A DNA stretch of 41,291 nucleotides from Candidatus Saccharibacteria bacterium RIFCSPHIGHO2_12_FULL_47_16b. GTDB taxonomy: Bacteria; Patescibacteriota; Saccharimonadia; Saccharimonadales; UBA10212. The number at the start of each line of letters is the position of its first letter. Position 1 is the stretch's first letter. The translations under genes were made by a program, and so were the position numbers. Below the pieces are notes generated by a model. The model saw nothing but the letters and a program-made list of their open reading frames with translations. It did not search any database and was not told the DNA's origin. This document shows positions 9,326-19,289 of this stretch, piece after piece. The DNA lies in the NCBI GenBank assembly GCA_001790525.1, contig MGCU01000029.1, positions 3,921-45,211 on the forward strand. Direction: 5' to 3'.

Positions 9326-10009
9326 TCATACTGTTTTATAACTACCGACTGCCCTGTCGCTAACCACCTTACCGTCGCGAATAGTAACCACGCGCCGCTT
9401 CAAATAATTTACGATCTCCTGATTGTGGGTTGTTAACAGAACTGTCGTGCCAAAGCGGTTGATTTTTTCCAATACCTTAATAACATCCCAAGCATGCTTT
9501 GGGTCAAGATTACCGGTTGGCTCATCGGCGATTAATATCTTGGGTTGACGAACGATGGCTCTGGCGATGGCTACTCGCTGCTTCTCGCCGCCGGACAGTT
9601 GACGCGGATAACTACGAGCCTTATCTTTTAAGCCAACTACGTCAAGGACTTTCGGTACAGTGTGTTTAATCTCGGCATTGGTGGCACCGGCAATTTCTAA
9701 AGCAAAGGCCACGTTTTCAGTAACTGTTTTATTGCTCAACAATTTGAAATCCTGAAATACCACGCCAATTTTGCGACGTAATTTTGGAATGTCCTTATCT
9801 TTCAAATCTTCATAATCTATGGCGCCGACGATAATTTTGCCGCTGGTAGGCTTCTCTTCTCTTGTCAGTAATTTAAAAAGAGTTGATTTGCCAGCACCGC
9901 TGGCGCCGACGATAACCACGAACTCTTTAGACTCCACATGCAGGCTAACTCGTTCCAGGGCCGCTTCCCGCCGGTCGTAAACCTTGGTTACCCTGTCTAA
10001 AAGAATCAT
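9326..10009 (-). CDS. ftsE: Cell division ATP-binding protein FtsE
   Basis: 227 aa ABC ATPase; Walker A GASGAGKSTLFKLL, LSGGEKQRVAIARAIVRQPKILIADEPTGNLD; adjacent to ftsX. Confidence 0.95.
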   Translation of the reverse strand: MILLDRVTKVYDRREAALERVSLHVESKEFVVIVGASGAGKSTLFKLLTREEKPTSGKIIVGAIDYEDLKDKDIPKLRRKIGVVFQDFKLLSNKTVTENVAFALEIAGATNAEIKHTVPKVLDVVGLKDKARSYPRQLSGGEKQRVAIARAIVRQPKILIADEPTGNLDPKHAWDVIKVLEKINRFGTTVLLTTHNQEIVNYLKRRVVTIRDGKVVSDRAVGSYKTV

Positions 10010-10037
10010 TTATATCAGTATAGCAAAAGCAGTATAT

Positions 10038-11117
10038 TTACTTCTTGTCCAGCCAGGCTTCGATCAATGGTTCAAGCTTACCATCCAGCACCACTTCTGG
10101 GTTAGTGGTTTCATAATCTGTTCGCAAATCCTTAACCTGTTTATAGGGATGAAGTACATAGCTGCGGATCTGATTACCCCATTCGGCTGATTGTGAAGGC
10201 CCTTTTATCTCTGCTAGGTTTTTGGCATGCTGTTCAAGTTGAAGCTGAACAAGTTTTGAGCGCAAAATACTAAGGGCTGTTTCCTTATTTTGCAACTGTG
10301 AACGCTCGGTTTGAATAGCTACTGATATAGCAGTTGGCAGATGAGTTACCCGAACCGCCGAATCAGTTGTATTAACCGATTGCCCACCTTTGCCGCTGGC
10401 CCGAAAAACATCGATTTTTAGGTCTTTTTGGTCAAGCCCAACTTCATCAGGCTGGCTAATCAAAGGCAGTACTCCGACTTTGGCAAAACTGGTTTGACGC
10501 TTATGATCGGCGTTATACGGACTTAATCGGACTAGGCGATGGACGCCGTGCTCGCCGGCCAGCTTGCCATAAAGCCAGTCACCGCCAGAAACCTCAATCG
10601 TGGCGCTTTTGATACCGGCCTCTTCGCCGACCGATTGATCAATAGTTTTAAGAGTTAAATGCTGACTATCGGCCCAACGAACATACATCCTAAGCAGCAT
10701 CTGCGCCCAATCCTGGGCATCGGTCCCGCCGGCACCGGCGTAGATGCTAATAATTGCGTCATGATCATCGTAAGGCCCTTGGAATTTAAGCTCTGACTGT
10801 AGCCCAGACAGCTGCTTGTCTAACCCATCTAGCTGTTTTGTCAGCTCATTCTCAAGACCAAGATCTTTTGTAGCTAACAGTTCTTGGACGGTCTTAAAAT
10901 CTGAAACCAGCTTTTGCCATGGCGCCAGGCGCCGGCTTAAATCCCCGGCTCGGCGGCTGATGGCTTGAGCTTTTTTGGCATCCTTCCAAAAGTCCGGTTC
11001 AGTCATTTTCTTATTCAGCGTGTTCAATTCGGACTCTAATTTAGACAAATTCAGCTTGGCGACAGCCTGATCCAGTGCCTGTTCGAATTGATCTGTCCGC
11101 TTCTGTAGTTCTTCCAT
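10038..11117 (-). CDS. prfB: Peptide chain release factor 2
   Basis: GGTDAQDWAQMLLRMYVRWA and [27 protein letters not shown] at 11117 with SD GGAGGAG preferred over 11138. Confidence 0.96.
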   Translation of the reverse strand: MEELQKRTDQFEQALDQAVAKLNLSKLESELNTLNKKMTEPDFWKDAKKAQAISRRAGDLSRRLAPWQKLVSDFKTVQELLATKDLGLENELTKQLDGLDKQLSGLQSELKFQGPYDDHDAIISIYAGAGGTDAQDWAQMLLRMYVRWADSQHLTLKTIDQSVGEEAGIKSATIEVSGGDWLYGKLAGEHGVHRLVRLSPYNADHKRQTSFAKVGVLPLISQPDEVGLDQKDLKIDVFRASGKGGQSVNTTDSAVRVTHLPTAISVAIQTERSQLQNKETALSILRSKLVQLQLEQHAKNLAEIKGPSQSAEWGNQIRSYVLHPYKQVKDLRTDYETTNPEVVLDGKLEPLIEAWLDKK

Positions 11118-11121
11118 ACAG

Positions 11122-11136
11122 GTCTCCTCCGGAGAC
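11122..11136 (-). promoter_or_regulatory. SD-containing mini-hairpin GTCTCC-GGA-GGAGAC upstream of prfB
   Basis: Perfect 6-bp stem with 3-nt loop; includes GGAGG, 4 nt from the ATG at 11117. Confidence 0.6.
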
Positions 11137-11268
11137 ATTTAGCAATTTACATTTACCAATTGCCATTAATTTATCAATTACCATTTTACAGACAATTAAA
11201 CTAATCAACATCTGACAAATGAAAAATGTTTAAATAATTGTGAAATGTTAAATGAAAAATGAAAATTT
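11136..11268. repeat. Intergenic paired heptamer array (core CATTTnn/CAATTnn)
   Basis: Left catttag|caattta|catttac|caattgc|cattaat; right acaaatg|aaaaatg...tgaaatg|ttaaatg|aaaaatg|aaaattt. Confidence 0.82.
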
Positions 11269-11272
11269 ACTG

Positions 11273-12556
11273 TTAGTGCCAAAGCGGTTGGAGTTGTTCG
11301 CGTAACCGGTTAACTATAGTTCTATCGGTCCCGCCAAGCACGCCAACATCTCCAATCTTCTGGTGAAACAGCAGCCGCATGGCTACGGCAATGTCGGCTT
11401 TAGTGATGGCTTTAATTCGGGCTGGAAAAGTCTTTAAATCCTCAATCTGGCCATCGAAAAAATAACGTGAGTAGGCGCTAGCTACGCTATGGACAGTTTG
11501 GAGGGAGCGTTGGTGTACGCCCAGAGCATATTGTTTGGCATTCTCTAGTTCAGCATCATCAATGATGCCGTTTTGGACCTTCTTAATCTCGGCTAAGATG
11601 ATATCGCAAAGCGCCGGGGCATTAGACGGTATGACTTGGGTGCTTAGCCACCATTCAGTCGTTCGACTGGCGATATGATGGCCTGAATTTACGTGATAGA
11701 CCAAACCATGTTCGCGAGCCTGGCCAAAGATGCGTGAGTACATTGTATCGGTTAAGATAACTCGGGCTAACTTAAGGGCATCCTCCTCTCTTTGTGGCAC
11801 AATTTCGTTAAACTGGCTGGAAATAATTAGATAAATATTGGGTATTGTTTCGTTCTTCATAAAAACGGTCTTGTTCGGCCGCTTGGCTTGTTCATCCGGC
11901 AGCACTTTGCGGGCTTTACCTTTTGGCAATTCCAGACTTTCAACTAACTGTTTTACGGCTACTCGCCGACCACGAAGACTGCCAGCAATAATAAATCGCA
12001 AATTACGGCTGTAATGGGTTTGCTTGTAGTGGTCGATTAGGTCGTCCAGGCTAACTTTTTTTAGTAACCTAACTCTTTGCTTATCATTGACTGCGCGAAA
12101 ACCAAAGGCTCGACTCATTGATAGCGATAGTTGACGAAAATGATTGTTAGACAGACTAGTTAGTTCATCGCGGATATTGCCTTTCTCGGCATCAAATTCA
12201 GTCTGTAAAAAAAGTGGTTTAGCTAAAGCAACATTCTGTAAGTTCATGACTCTGTCCCATTCAAAATCGGCCACTTCGCCAACATAGGCAACCGAATAAT
12301 AGCTAGTGTAGGCATTAATTTCGGCACCGTTTTTGCTTATTTCGGCATTAAAAACGCGGCGGTCTGGATATTGTTCATTAGCACCAGCCGAGACAACATG
12401 CTCCATCAGGTGCGGTACTTCCCATTTATCGTATGGCACCAGAAATTCACCGGCCCGAAAATTAAGTTCGTAGACGGTCACGCTGGCACCGGGAATGTCA
12501 ATCAACACCCCACGGGCGCCACTCTTTAGTTGAACCTCGCTAACGTTATGTCTCAT
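11273..12556 (-). CDS. M16 family zinc peptidase
   Basis: 427 aa; HLMEH (HxxEH) zinc motif, NGAEINAYTSYYSVAYVGEV. Confidence 0.92.
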   Translation of the reverse strand: MRHNVSEVQLKSGARGVLIDIPGASVTVYELNFRAGEFLVPYDKWEVPHLMEHVVSAGANEQYPDRRVFNAEISKNGAEINAYTSYYSVAYVGEVADFEWDRVMNLQNVALAKPLFLQTEFDAEKGNIRDELTSLSNNHFRQLSLSMSRAFGFRAVNDKQRVRLLKKVSLDDLIDHYKQTHYSRNLRFIIAGSLRGRRVAVKQLVESLELPKGKARKVLPDEQAKRPNKTVFMKNETIPNIYLIISSQFNEIVPQREEDALKLARVILTDTMYSRIFGQAREHGLVYHVNSGHHIASRTTEWWLSTQVIPSNAPALCDIILAEIKKVQNGIIDDAELENAKQYALGVHQRSLQTVHSVASAYSRYFFDGQIEDLKTFPARIKAITKADIAVAMRLLFHQKIGDVGVLGGTDRTIVNRLREQLQPLWH

Positions 12557-12559
12557 GTA

Positions 12560-12586
12560 TTAGTAAATAGGAATTAGGAATTAGCT
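12560..12586. repeat. Short heptamer array (ggaatta)
   Basis: tagtaaataggaattaggaattagc between secA and the M16 gene. Confidence 0.45.
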
Positions 12587-12636
12587 TTAAAAACAATTCT
12601 ACAGACAATCTTCCGACTCTCCAAGCATAAGGTTTT

Positions 12637-15261
12637 TTATTTGCGGCGGTGATGCTTAGCAGATTTTTTGCGCTGCCGTTCAGCTTTACGGGCTTTGCGT
12701 CGCTGGTTATGAGCCTTAGCTTGGGCAATTTGCTGGGCCTGCGCCTTATCAAAGTCTGATTCTTCAAATTTTTCGGCTTGGGTAATTTGGGCAGCGTTAT
12801 CAACCGATGAAGCCGCCGCTCTTGTCAGTTCGGTATCAACCTCTTTTTCAAGTTCGGCTTCCAGCGGTTGAGCGTGCATAACTGCCCGGACGATTTCGCT
12901 GCGCAAAGTATTTTGCATTTCATCAAATATCAGCTGGGACTGGCGGCGGTATTCAACTAGCGGGTCGCGCTGACCGACGCTTATCCAGTGGATGCCTTGG
13001 CGTAAGTGATCCATATTTTCCAGATGTTGCATCCACAAGGTATCGAGTAGCTGTAAGTAGATATCGCGCTCCACTTTGCGCATTATCTCCGAGCCAAACT
13101 GCCGCTCTTTGGCATGATAAAAGTCCTGGGTTGCTTTTTTTAGTTCATCGCCAAAGCGACTAGCTTCGACCGCGAATAACTTATCAAGCGTGGCTTCGTC
13201 AAACGGAAAAGTCGCCGTTAAAATCGTCTCGAAATGTTCGCTCAAAGATTCTGGATGATCGATTAAAACTTGAGCTTCTTCTTCGATATATTTGATAACC
13301 CTTGGGCTGATGTCTTCGGCTTTTAAAACTTCGCGGCGCAGAGCATAAACCGCTTTGCGGTGACGGTTCATGACATTGTCGTATTGGACAACGTTTTTAC
13401 GCATGTCAAAATTAAAGCCCTCAACCTTCTTTTGGGCGCCTTCTAAAGCCTTGGTTATCATCCGACTTTCAATCGGCGTATCTTCATCAACTTTGAGCCG
13501 ACCCATAATGGCGGCAATTTTTTCGCCGCCGTAAATGCGCATCAAATCGTCTTCACAAGATACGTAAAACTGGGTCATACCCGGATCGCCCTGCCGGCCG
13601 GTCCGGCCACGTAGCTGATTATCAATCCGGCGAGCTTCGTGCCGCTCGGAGCCCATAACGAATAAACCACCAAGATCAACTACACCGTCGGCCAAAACTA
13701 TGTCGGTACCCCGCCCGGCAATATTAGTGGCTAATGTAACGGCGCCCTTTTGACCGGCTTTGGCAATAATGGCCGCTTCTTTCTCATTGTTTTTGGCATT
13801 AAGGACTTCGTGCGGAACATTGGCTTTTTTTAGAAAGTTCGACAGCAGTTCATTCTTTTCGACGCTAACAGTCCCAAGTAAGACCGGCTGACCTCGCTTA
13901 TGAAGCGCGGCTACTTCACTGACGATCGACCGAAATTTTCCGGCTTCGGACTTATAAATTCGATCAGTCAGATCCGTCCGAATCATCGGCTTATTGGTCG
14001 GTACTTCAACCACGTTAATTTTATAAATTTGATGAAACTCTTCACTCTCGGTGGCCGCCGTACCAGTCATGCCCGACAGTTTTTTATAAAGACGGAAGTA
14101 GTTCTGAAAGGAAATAGTGGCCAGCGTCATTGATTCTTCTTGAACCTCAACGCCCTCTTTGGCTTCAATCGCTTGGTGCAAACCTTCGTTATAACGGCGG
14201 CCGCGCAGCAGACGGCCGGTAAATTCATCAACTATGACGATTTCGCCCTCGCGGGTAACCACATAGTCCTTGTCGCGGTGAAACAGCACTTCGGCTCGCA
14301 GTGCTTGTTCAAGATGGTAAATGACCCGCAAGTTGTCAGTTGAATAAAGATTGTCAACACCAAGCGTTTTTTCCATCAGTTCCACGCCGGCGTCGGTCAG
14401 CACTACGCTGCGGCGCTTCTCGTCCTTTTCATAATGCTCGGTTTCTTTAAGCTGGCGGACAACTCGAGCAAACTGCTCATAAGCCGAGGCGCTGGTGGTA
14501 GAGGGGGCTGAAATAATCAGCGGCGTCCTGGCCTCGTCAATTAAAATCGAGTCCACTTCGTCTACAATGGCAAAGTTCAGGTCGCGCTGGCGTAGTTGGT
14601 CGACTTCGCGGACCATGTTATCGCGCAGGTAATCAAAGCCATACTCATTGTTGGTACCATAAGTTATATCGGCATTATATGCTTCTTGGCGGGTGGCCGG
14701 CGCCAGGTGGCGGAAGCGTTCATCGACGTGGTCTTTATTGGTATAGCTTGGATCATAAAGATACGATTCGTCGGGGATAATAACACCAACGTTCATCCCC
14801 AAAAAATTATAAATTTGACCCATCCAGCCGGCATCACGCTGGGCTAGATAATCGTTAACTGTGACAATATGAACGCCCTTGCCTTCTAGGCCGTTGAGGT
14901 AAACCGGCAGCGTGGCTACTAAAGTCTTACCTTCACCGGTTTTCATCTCGGCCACACCACCTTCATGTAGCACCATGCCGCCAATTAGCTGAACATCAAA
15001 ATGGCGTTGTTTGAGCGTCCGAGTGGATGCCTCGCGGACAGCGGCAAAGGCCTCCGGCAGTAATTTATCAAGACTTTCACCACCGGCTAGGCGCTTTTTA
15101 AATTCGCCGGTTTTAGCTTTAAGCTTATCATCCGATAGTTTCTGATACTCATCAGCCAAAGCATTAACCTCAACTACCCTTTTTTTCAGGCGTTTTATGG
15201 TGGCGGCTTGCGGATCACCTAGCAGCCGCTTAATAAATTTTTTACTCGGTAAAATAGCCAA
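12637..15261 (-). CDS. secA: Preprotein translocase SecA
   Basis: 874 aa; MKTGEGKTLVATLPVYLNGL, VDEVDSILIDEARTPLIISAP, TNIAGRGTDIVL, RGRTGRQGDPG. Confidence 0.98.
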   Translation of the reverse strand: MAILPSKKFIKRLLGDPQAATIKRLKKRVVEVNALADEYQKLSDDKLKAKTGEFKKRLAGGESLDKLLPEAFAAVREASTRTLKQRHFDVQLIGGMVLHEGGVAEMKTGEGKTLVATLPVYLNGLEGKGVHIVTVNDYLAQRDAGWMGQIYNFLGMNVGVIIPDESYLYDPSYTNKDHVDERFRHLAPATRQEAYNADITYGTNNEYGFDYLRDNMVREVDQLRQRDLNFAIVDEVDSILIDEARTPLIISAPSTTSASAYEQFARVVRQLKETEHYEKDEKRRSVVLTDAGVELMEKTLGVDNLYSTDNLRVIYHLEQALRAEVLFHRDKDYVVTREGEIVIVDEFTGRLLRGRRYNEGLHQAIEAKEGVEVQEESMTLATISFQNYFRLYKKLSGMTGTAATESEEFHQIYKINVVEVPTNKPMIRTDLTDRIYKSEAGKFRSIVSEVAALHKRGQPVLLGTVSVEKNELLSNFLKKANVPHEVLNAKNNEKEAAIIAKAGQKGAVTLATNIAGRGTDIVLADGVVDLGGLFVMGSERHEARRIDNQLRGRTGRQGDPGMTQFYVSCEDDLMRIYGGEKIAAIMGRLKVDEDTPIESRMITKALEGAQKKVEGFNFDMRKNVVQYDNVMNRHRKAVYALRREVLKAEDISPRVIKYIEEEAQVLIDHPESLSEHFETILTATFPFDEATLDKLFAVEASRFGDELKKATQDFYHAKERQFGSEIMRKVERDIYLQLLDTLWMQHLENMDHLRQGIHWISVGQRDPLVEYRRQSQLIFDEMQNTLRSEIVRAVMHAQPLEAELEKEVDTELTRAAASSVDNAAQITQAEKFEESDFDKAQAQQIAQAKAHNQRRKARKAERQRKKSAKHHRRK

Positions 15262-15314
15262 TTAAATTAACCTTTTCCCACTCTCTGTCTCAACTATTTT
15301 AGCACTTCGGAGTT

Positions 15315-16622
15315 TCAAATGGTGGCCTGGCCGCCTATATAGGGCCGCAAAACTTCTGGCACAGTTATCGAGCCATTGTCATTTTGGTAATTTTCAATAA
15401 TACCAATCATTGTTCGACCCGGCGCCAAAGCAGTAGCGTCGTTGATATGCACTAATTCGACCTCACCTTTTGAGTTTTTATAGCGCGTATGCAGTCGGCG
15501 GGCTTGATAGTCAGTCATAAAATCGGCCGTATGTGTTTCTAGGTATCGATTGTGGCCCGGCAGCCAGATTTCAAGATCAACGCCGCGGGCATTGGGTTTG
15601 CCGATATCGGCTGTACATTTGTTAAGAACATGATACGGAAGTTTAAGTTGCTGCATCAAGTATTCCTGGATGGCTATCATGAAAAGATGTTCTTTTAGTC
15701 CCATTTGCGGCGTTGAAAAGCTCTCCATCTCTAACTTGTCGAATTGGTGCATACGAATAATGCCCTCAATGTCTTTGCCGTAGCTGCCAGCTTCACGCCG
15801 AAAACTTGTTAAATAACCAATATAGCGAATCGGTAGGTCTGCCTCCGGTAAAATTTCGTCCATGTACATTGGGCCAATAGTATGTTCGGCGCTACCCTGC
15901 AGCCATAAATCATCCTCATCAGTGCCTACTTGGTAACGTTCTTCGCGCGGCTCCAGCCGATCCATATTGTCGAAAACTTCAGTTCGAATCATGGCCGGTG
16001 GTAAAATCGGCTCGAATGGCTTAGTTGGAATGTCGCCAAGTTTAAACTGTTTGACGATTTCCTTTATCCTGGTTTCGTTGGTTAAAGTCTCAAGACAAAG
16101 TTGAACAAGCGCAAATTGCATCCTAACAAGATCGCCTTTGATATAAGCAAATCGGCTACCCGCAACTTTGGCCGCCCTCTCTTTATCAATTAAGCCGCGA
16201 CCCTCGGCGATTTCCCAATGAGTTTTGGGCTTAAAGTCAAAGCGCGGTTTTTTGCCCCATTCTTTCTCAATCTTGTTATCCTTCTCGTTTGTGCCTACCG
16301 GCACGTCGTCTGCCGGCATATTAGGTACTTGCTTTAGGAGCTTCTCAAAGTCAGTTTCGAGCGGCTTAATTTCCGCTTCAAGCTTGGCTAATTTATCCTT
16401 TAGTTCCTTGCCCTGCTTTATCTGTACATCGCTTGGTTTAAAACCCTTGGCGGCTTCAGCTAGTTGGTTCCGCTCGGCTCGGAGTTTTTCAATATCTTCA
16501 AGTAATCTGCGTCGTTTTTCATCGACTTCAAGTAGTTCTTTAATATCAACATCAAAGCCCTTCTGCTTGGACTTTTCAGCAACAAGCTTAGCCTTCTCCC
16601 GAATAAATTTAATATCCAGCAT
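15315..16622 (-). CDS. serS: Seryl-tRNA synthetase
   Basis: 435 aa; MLDIKFIREKAKLVAEKSKQKG coiled-coil arm, GTDEDDLWLQGSAEHTIGPMYMDEIL, FRREAGSYGKDIEGIIRMHQFDKLE. Confidence 0.97.
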   Translation of the reverse strand: MLDIKFIREKAKLVAEKSKQKGFDVDIKELLEVDEKRRRLLEDIEKLRAERNQLAEAAKGFKPSDVQIKQGKELKDKLAKLEAEIKPLETDFEKLLKQVPNMPADDVPVGTNEKDNKIEKEWGKKPRFDFKPKTHWEIAEGRGLIDKERAAKVAGSRFAYIKGDLVRMQFALVQLCLETLTNETRIKEIVKQFKLGDIPTKPFEPILPPAMIRTEVFDNMDRLEPREERYQVGTDEDDLWLQGSAEHTIGPMYMDEILPEADLPIRYIGYLTSFRREAGSYGKDIEGIIRMHQFDKLEMESFSTPQMGLKEHLFMIAIQEYLMQQLKLPYHVLNKCTADIGKPNARGVDLEIWLPGHNRYLETHTADFMTDYQARRLHTRYKNSKGEVELVHINDATALAPGRTMIGIIENYQNDNGSITVPEVLRPYIGGQATI

Positions 16623-16637
16623 AGCTTTATTATATAG

Positions 16638-17441
16638 CTATTTGGTCTTTAGCTTGGTTGGCCTTTTGCCATTTATGTGATTGAGGGTTAGTTCGGTACG
16701 GGCCTTGGCATAGGTACAAAACTCACAGGGCTTGGAAGGATCCATAACTTGTTTACCAATTGCGGGCATTTCACCTTCCAGGCAATCTTTCATTTTTTTT
16801 ATTGTTGGTTCTAGCCATTTGTCGCTACCTTGATAGCTGATAATCTTGGTGTGAAATTCGAGCTTATTATAAAAACCGTCCGAATCCAACCGACCGTTAG
16901 AGTATACGAAGTAGCCAGTGTCGCTAACATTAAGATTGTTTTGCCTAACCAACCACTGGTAAATTTCCATTTGCCGTTTGTACATTTTCTGCCACTCGGC
17001 ATCCAAGTTAACTTCGCCTGCCTTGGCTGTCGCTTTGTAGTCGACTACATATACCTGGCCTTTATTATCGATCCATAAATCATCAATTGCCCCATAAATA
17101 AGTAGGTTTGTTGGTTGATGCAAAGTCGCTACGCCAGTAAAATTTTGTCGCCATTTATCAAGATCATCATGTTGCATTGGCACCGCCTGAATTTTGTGCT
17201 CGACCATCCAGGGATGGGGTTTGCCCTTCAGCCTGAATGAGTCGAATTCTTTTTTGAGCAGTTCGTCAATTGCTTTATTGAGTTGGAATGGCGGGCCGCC
17301 GGGCCGACTGATTTTAAGTCGCCCGTCCAGCCAAAAGCAGCGTGGACACTGGACAAATAAGTCTATCTTGCTGCGACTAATTTTGAACGGAGCAGTTTGC
17401 CCCGGTTTATAAGGCGGGCTCCGCCATCTCTTATATGTCAT
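16638..17441 (-). CDS. PD-(D/E)XK nuclease, RecB/Cas4-like family
   Basis: ISRSKIDLFVQCPRCFWLDGRLKI, GAIDDLWIDNKGQVYVVDYKATAK, QMEIYQWLVR, C-terminal CEFCTYA. Confidence 0.8.
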   Translation of the reverse strand: MTYKRWRSPPYKPGQTAPFKISRSKIDLFVQCPRCFWLDGRLKISRPGGPPFQLNKAIDELLKKEFDSFRLKGKPHPWMVEHKIQAVPMQHDDLDKWRQNFTGVATLHQPTNLLIYGAIDDLWIDNKGQVYVVDYKATAKAGEVNLDAEWQKMYKRQMEIYQWLVRQNNLNVSDTGYFVYSNGRLDSDGFYNKLEFHTKIISYQGSDKWLEPTIKKMKDCLEGEMPAIGKQVMDPSKPCEFCTYAKARTELTLNHINGKRPTKLKTK

Positions 17442-17458
17442 TAGCTATATTCTAACAA

Positions 17459-18019
17459 TTAGTTGACAATGCTAGGAGGGTTGATTTCCGCACAATATTC
17501 CTTATACAGCTCATAATCTGGGTTCTCTGGTGAACATAGATCCGTACTGGAATCATTAAGCGGCTCTGGAGAATAGATGTAGGGTTTGATTGTCTGGCAA
17601 TTTTCACCGGCCTTGTATTGGTCATCAATATATAAATATGATGAATCGTAATTGCCATAAGAACTACTGCTGGCAGCCTGTCCACCAGCCGTCAATCCGA
17701 AAAGAATTTGATCAAAACTGCCAATATTCAATTGGTTGGCTTTTTTATAGGTCGCGCAAAATTCAAATTCCGAGGCGCTTTTCTTTTGGTACTTAATGGT
17801 ATTTGGAGCATCTTTGACTCCTGCTTCATTGAGGGAGACAGGAATTTCATTTTTTTCGGTAACATAATTGTTGACTTTTTCGGCGGCATCCTTGGCGGCT
17901 TTAAGTGTTAGGTTGTCCTGCTTGGCGCTCGCGCCTTGAATTAGAACATAAGTTGCCAGAATAATTGTTAAAAGACCCAGCGCCAATATGCCGAGAAGAT
18001 ACTTACGCAGCGAGTTCAT
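17459..18019 (-). CDS. Hypothetical protein with N-terminal TM helix (pilin-like layout)
   Basis: MNSLRKYLLGILALGLLTIILATYVLIQ followed by a soluble region; overlaps the upstream gene by 4 bp (ATGA). Confidence 0.65.
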   Translation of the reverse strand: MNSLRKYLLGILALGLLTIILATYVLIQGASAKQDNLTLKAAKDAAEKVNNYVTEKNEIPVSLNEAGVKDAPNTIKYQKKSASEFEFCATYKKANQLNIGSFDQILFGLTAGGQAASSSSYGNYDSSYLYIDDQYKAGENCQTIKPYIYSPEPLNDSSTDLCSPENPDYELYKEYCAEINPPSIVN

Positions 18020-18600
18020 CTATTACGTAATTTATGTTCGTCTAGCCAGTAGTACGTCAGAATTCCACCGGCGACCACCAGCACAATCAGCATTGTCAAG
18101 AAAGATTTTACTATCGTCGGTGCGGTTTCCCCCGCCGCTTTCTGCAACAGTAAGTATATAAAACCTATGACGTTAAAAAGACAGGCGGCAAAAGCGATTA
18201 TTTCGGTGAATTGGCTTAGGCGCCGTTTAGAAGGATCAAAGCGCAAATCCGGATTGGCAAGCTCTTCCCTTTTGAGTCGCATGAAAAGATAGCCAAAAAC
18301 AGGCACACAGGCGATCAGTATGGCCGTTGGCAGAACCAATGCCTTAAATGAAGTGCCGCCATTGACCAGTGCTATTAGAACCCAGATAATACTGCCGGCA
18401 ATCAGCCAAAGACTAAAGGTCATCATGGCATATTCGACGCCACGGACACTTAGGGCTTGGACAACTGCAACCGGCAAATCATTTCTAGATACCGAGGTGT
18501 TTATGGCTGGCACTGGAGTGGGTGGGAGTGACGATGGGGGTGATGGCGCATGAGCTCCTACGGGCAATGAGGGCGTTTGATAGGGTTCTGCTGGCGGCAT
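18016..18600 (-). CDS. Hypothetical membrane protein with Pro-rich N-terminus
   Basis: 194 aa, about 4 TM helices; translationally coupled to 17459..18019. Confidence 0.65.
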   Translation of the reverse strand: MPPAEPYQTPSLPVGAHAPSPPSSLPPTPVPAINTSVSRNDLPVAVVQALSVRGVEYAMMTFSLWLIAGSIIWVLIALVNGGTSFKALVLPTAILIACVPVFGYLFMRLKREELANPDLRFDPSKRRLSQFTEIIAFAACLFNVIGFIYLLLQKAAGETAPTIVKSFLTMLIVLVVAGGILTYYWLDEHKLRNR

Positions 18601-18668
18601 TTCCTAACCTCCATTAAGTTGATTTAAGATTATCACGCTTATGATTACGGGACAATACAGTCTATATG

Positions 18669-18764
18669 TCAGCCGGCAATGACGATTGCCAGCCAAGAAA
18701 TTAGAGCAAGAACAACGGCTGCAATGATGGCGATTAGGCCGATCTTGACGTACTTAGGATTCAT
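18669..18764 (-). CDS. Candidate 31-aa single-TM microprotein
   Basis: Minus-strand reading MNPKYVKIGLIAIIAAVVLALISWLAIVIAG*; absent from the supplied ORF track. Confidence 0.5.
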   Translation of the reverse strand: MNPKYVKIGLIAIIAAVVLALISWLAIVIAG

Positions 18765-18790
18765 AAGTTAATTGTACAGCCAAATTAAAT

Positions 18791-18822
18791 GGCGCGGGCT
18801 TTTTGCGAATTAAGCCCGCGCC
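18791..18822. terminator. Strong GC hairpin, probable terminator
   Basis: GGCGCGGGCTT (18791-18801) / AAGCCCGCGCC (18812-18822), perfect 11-bp stem, 10-nt loop; just downstream of the minus-strand YggT-like gene. Confidence 0.65.
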
Positions 18823-18861
18823 CAATTTTATTTTCGGTTTTAAGTTTTAGGCTTCTATAGT

Positions 18862-19161
18862 CTACTTCATGCTACGCATGTAAGACACCAGCCAGTAGCC
18901 CGCCACTGCGTAAGCCGCCATAGCGAACAAGGCGACATAGTCTACTACCCAGCCGCGCAAGACGACGTCGGTGGATGTAAACACTGCCCTAAATGGCTCC
19001 AGCAACGTTTGTGTCTGGGTGTAGGCCCAATTTACAAACGAAGCGTCTGGATTGGCATTGAAGAACCTGAGCGCCACCCTTAAAGTAAGTAACATTTCAG
19101 TTAAGCCTACAAAGAGCATAAGCATGCTGTTTGCTACTTGCTTAGGCGAGTATTGCCACAT
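18862..19161 (-). CDS. YggT-like membrane protein
   Basis: MWQYSPKQVANSMLMLFVGLTEMLLTLRVALRFFNANPDASFVNWAYTQTQTLLEPFRAVF; ATG at 19161 with SD GGAGG, preferred over 19242. Confidence 0.7.
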   Translation of the reverse strand: MWQYSPKQVANSMLMLFVGLTEMLLTLRVALRFFNANPDASFVNWAYTQTQTLLEPFRAVFTSTDVVLRGWVVDYVALFAMAAYAVAGYWLVSYMRSMK

Positions 19162-19252
19162 AGTTTCCTCCTTAATTGTTAATGAGTCCATCATATGCTT
19201 AAGCGCACAATATTTCAAGACACATATCCACAAGGCCGGCAAGCCGGCAGCA

Positions 19253-19279
19253 ACTAGTCTTTAGTCACTAGTCGCTAGC
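19253..19279. repeat. Short remnant of the AGTCnnn heptamer word
   Basis: actagtctttagtcactagtcgctagct; shares AGTCGCTAG with the array inside the methyltransferase gene. Confidence 0.5.
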
Positions 19280-19289
19280 TAAGGAACTT

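Noticed and set aside
10038-11138. Programmed +1 frameshift in prfB
   Set aside because: RF2 reads as one continuous frame from ATG 11117 with no in-frame UGA near the N-terminus.
13900-14847. Plus-strand ORFs within secA (13900-14133, 14140-14343, 14596-14847)
   Set aside because: Antisense to conserved SecA motifs; no independent support.
16638-17441. Cas4 / CRISPR association for the RecB-like nuclease
   Set aside because: No CRISPR array or other cas genes nearby, and only a CxxC pair rather than the full Cas4 cysteine set is evident.
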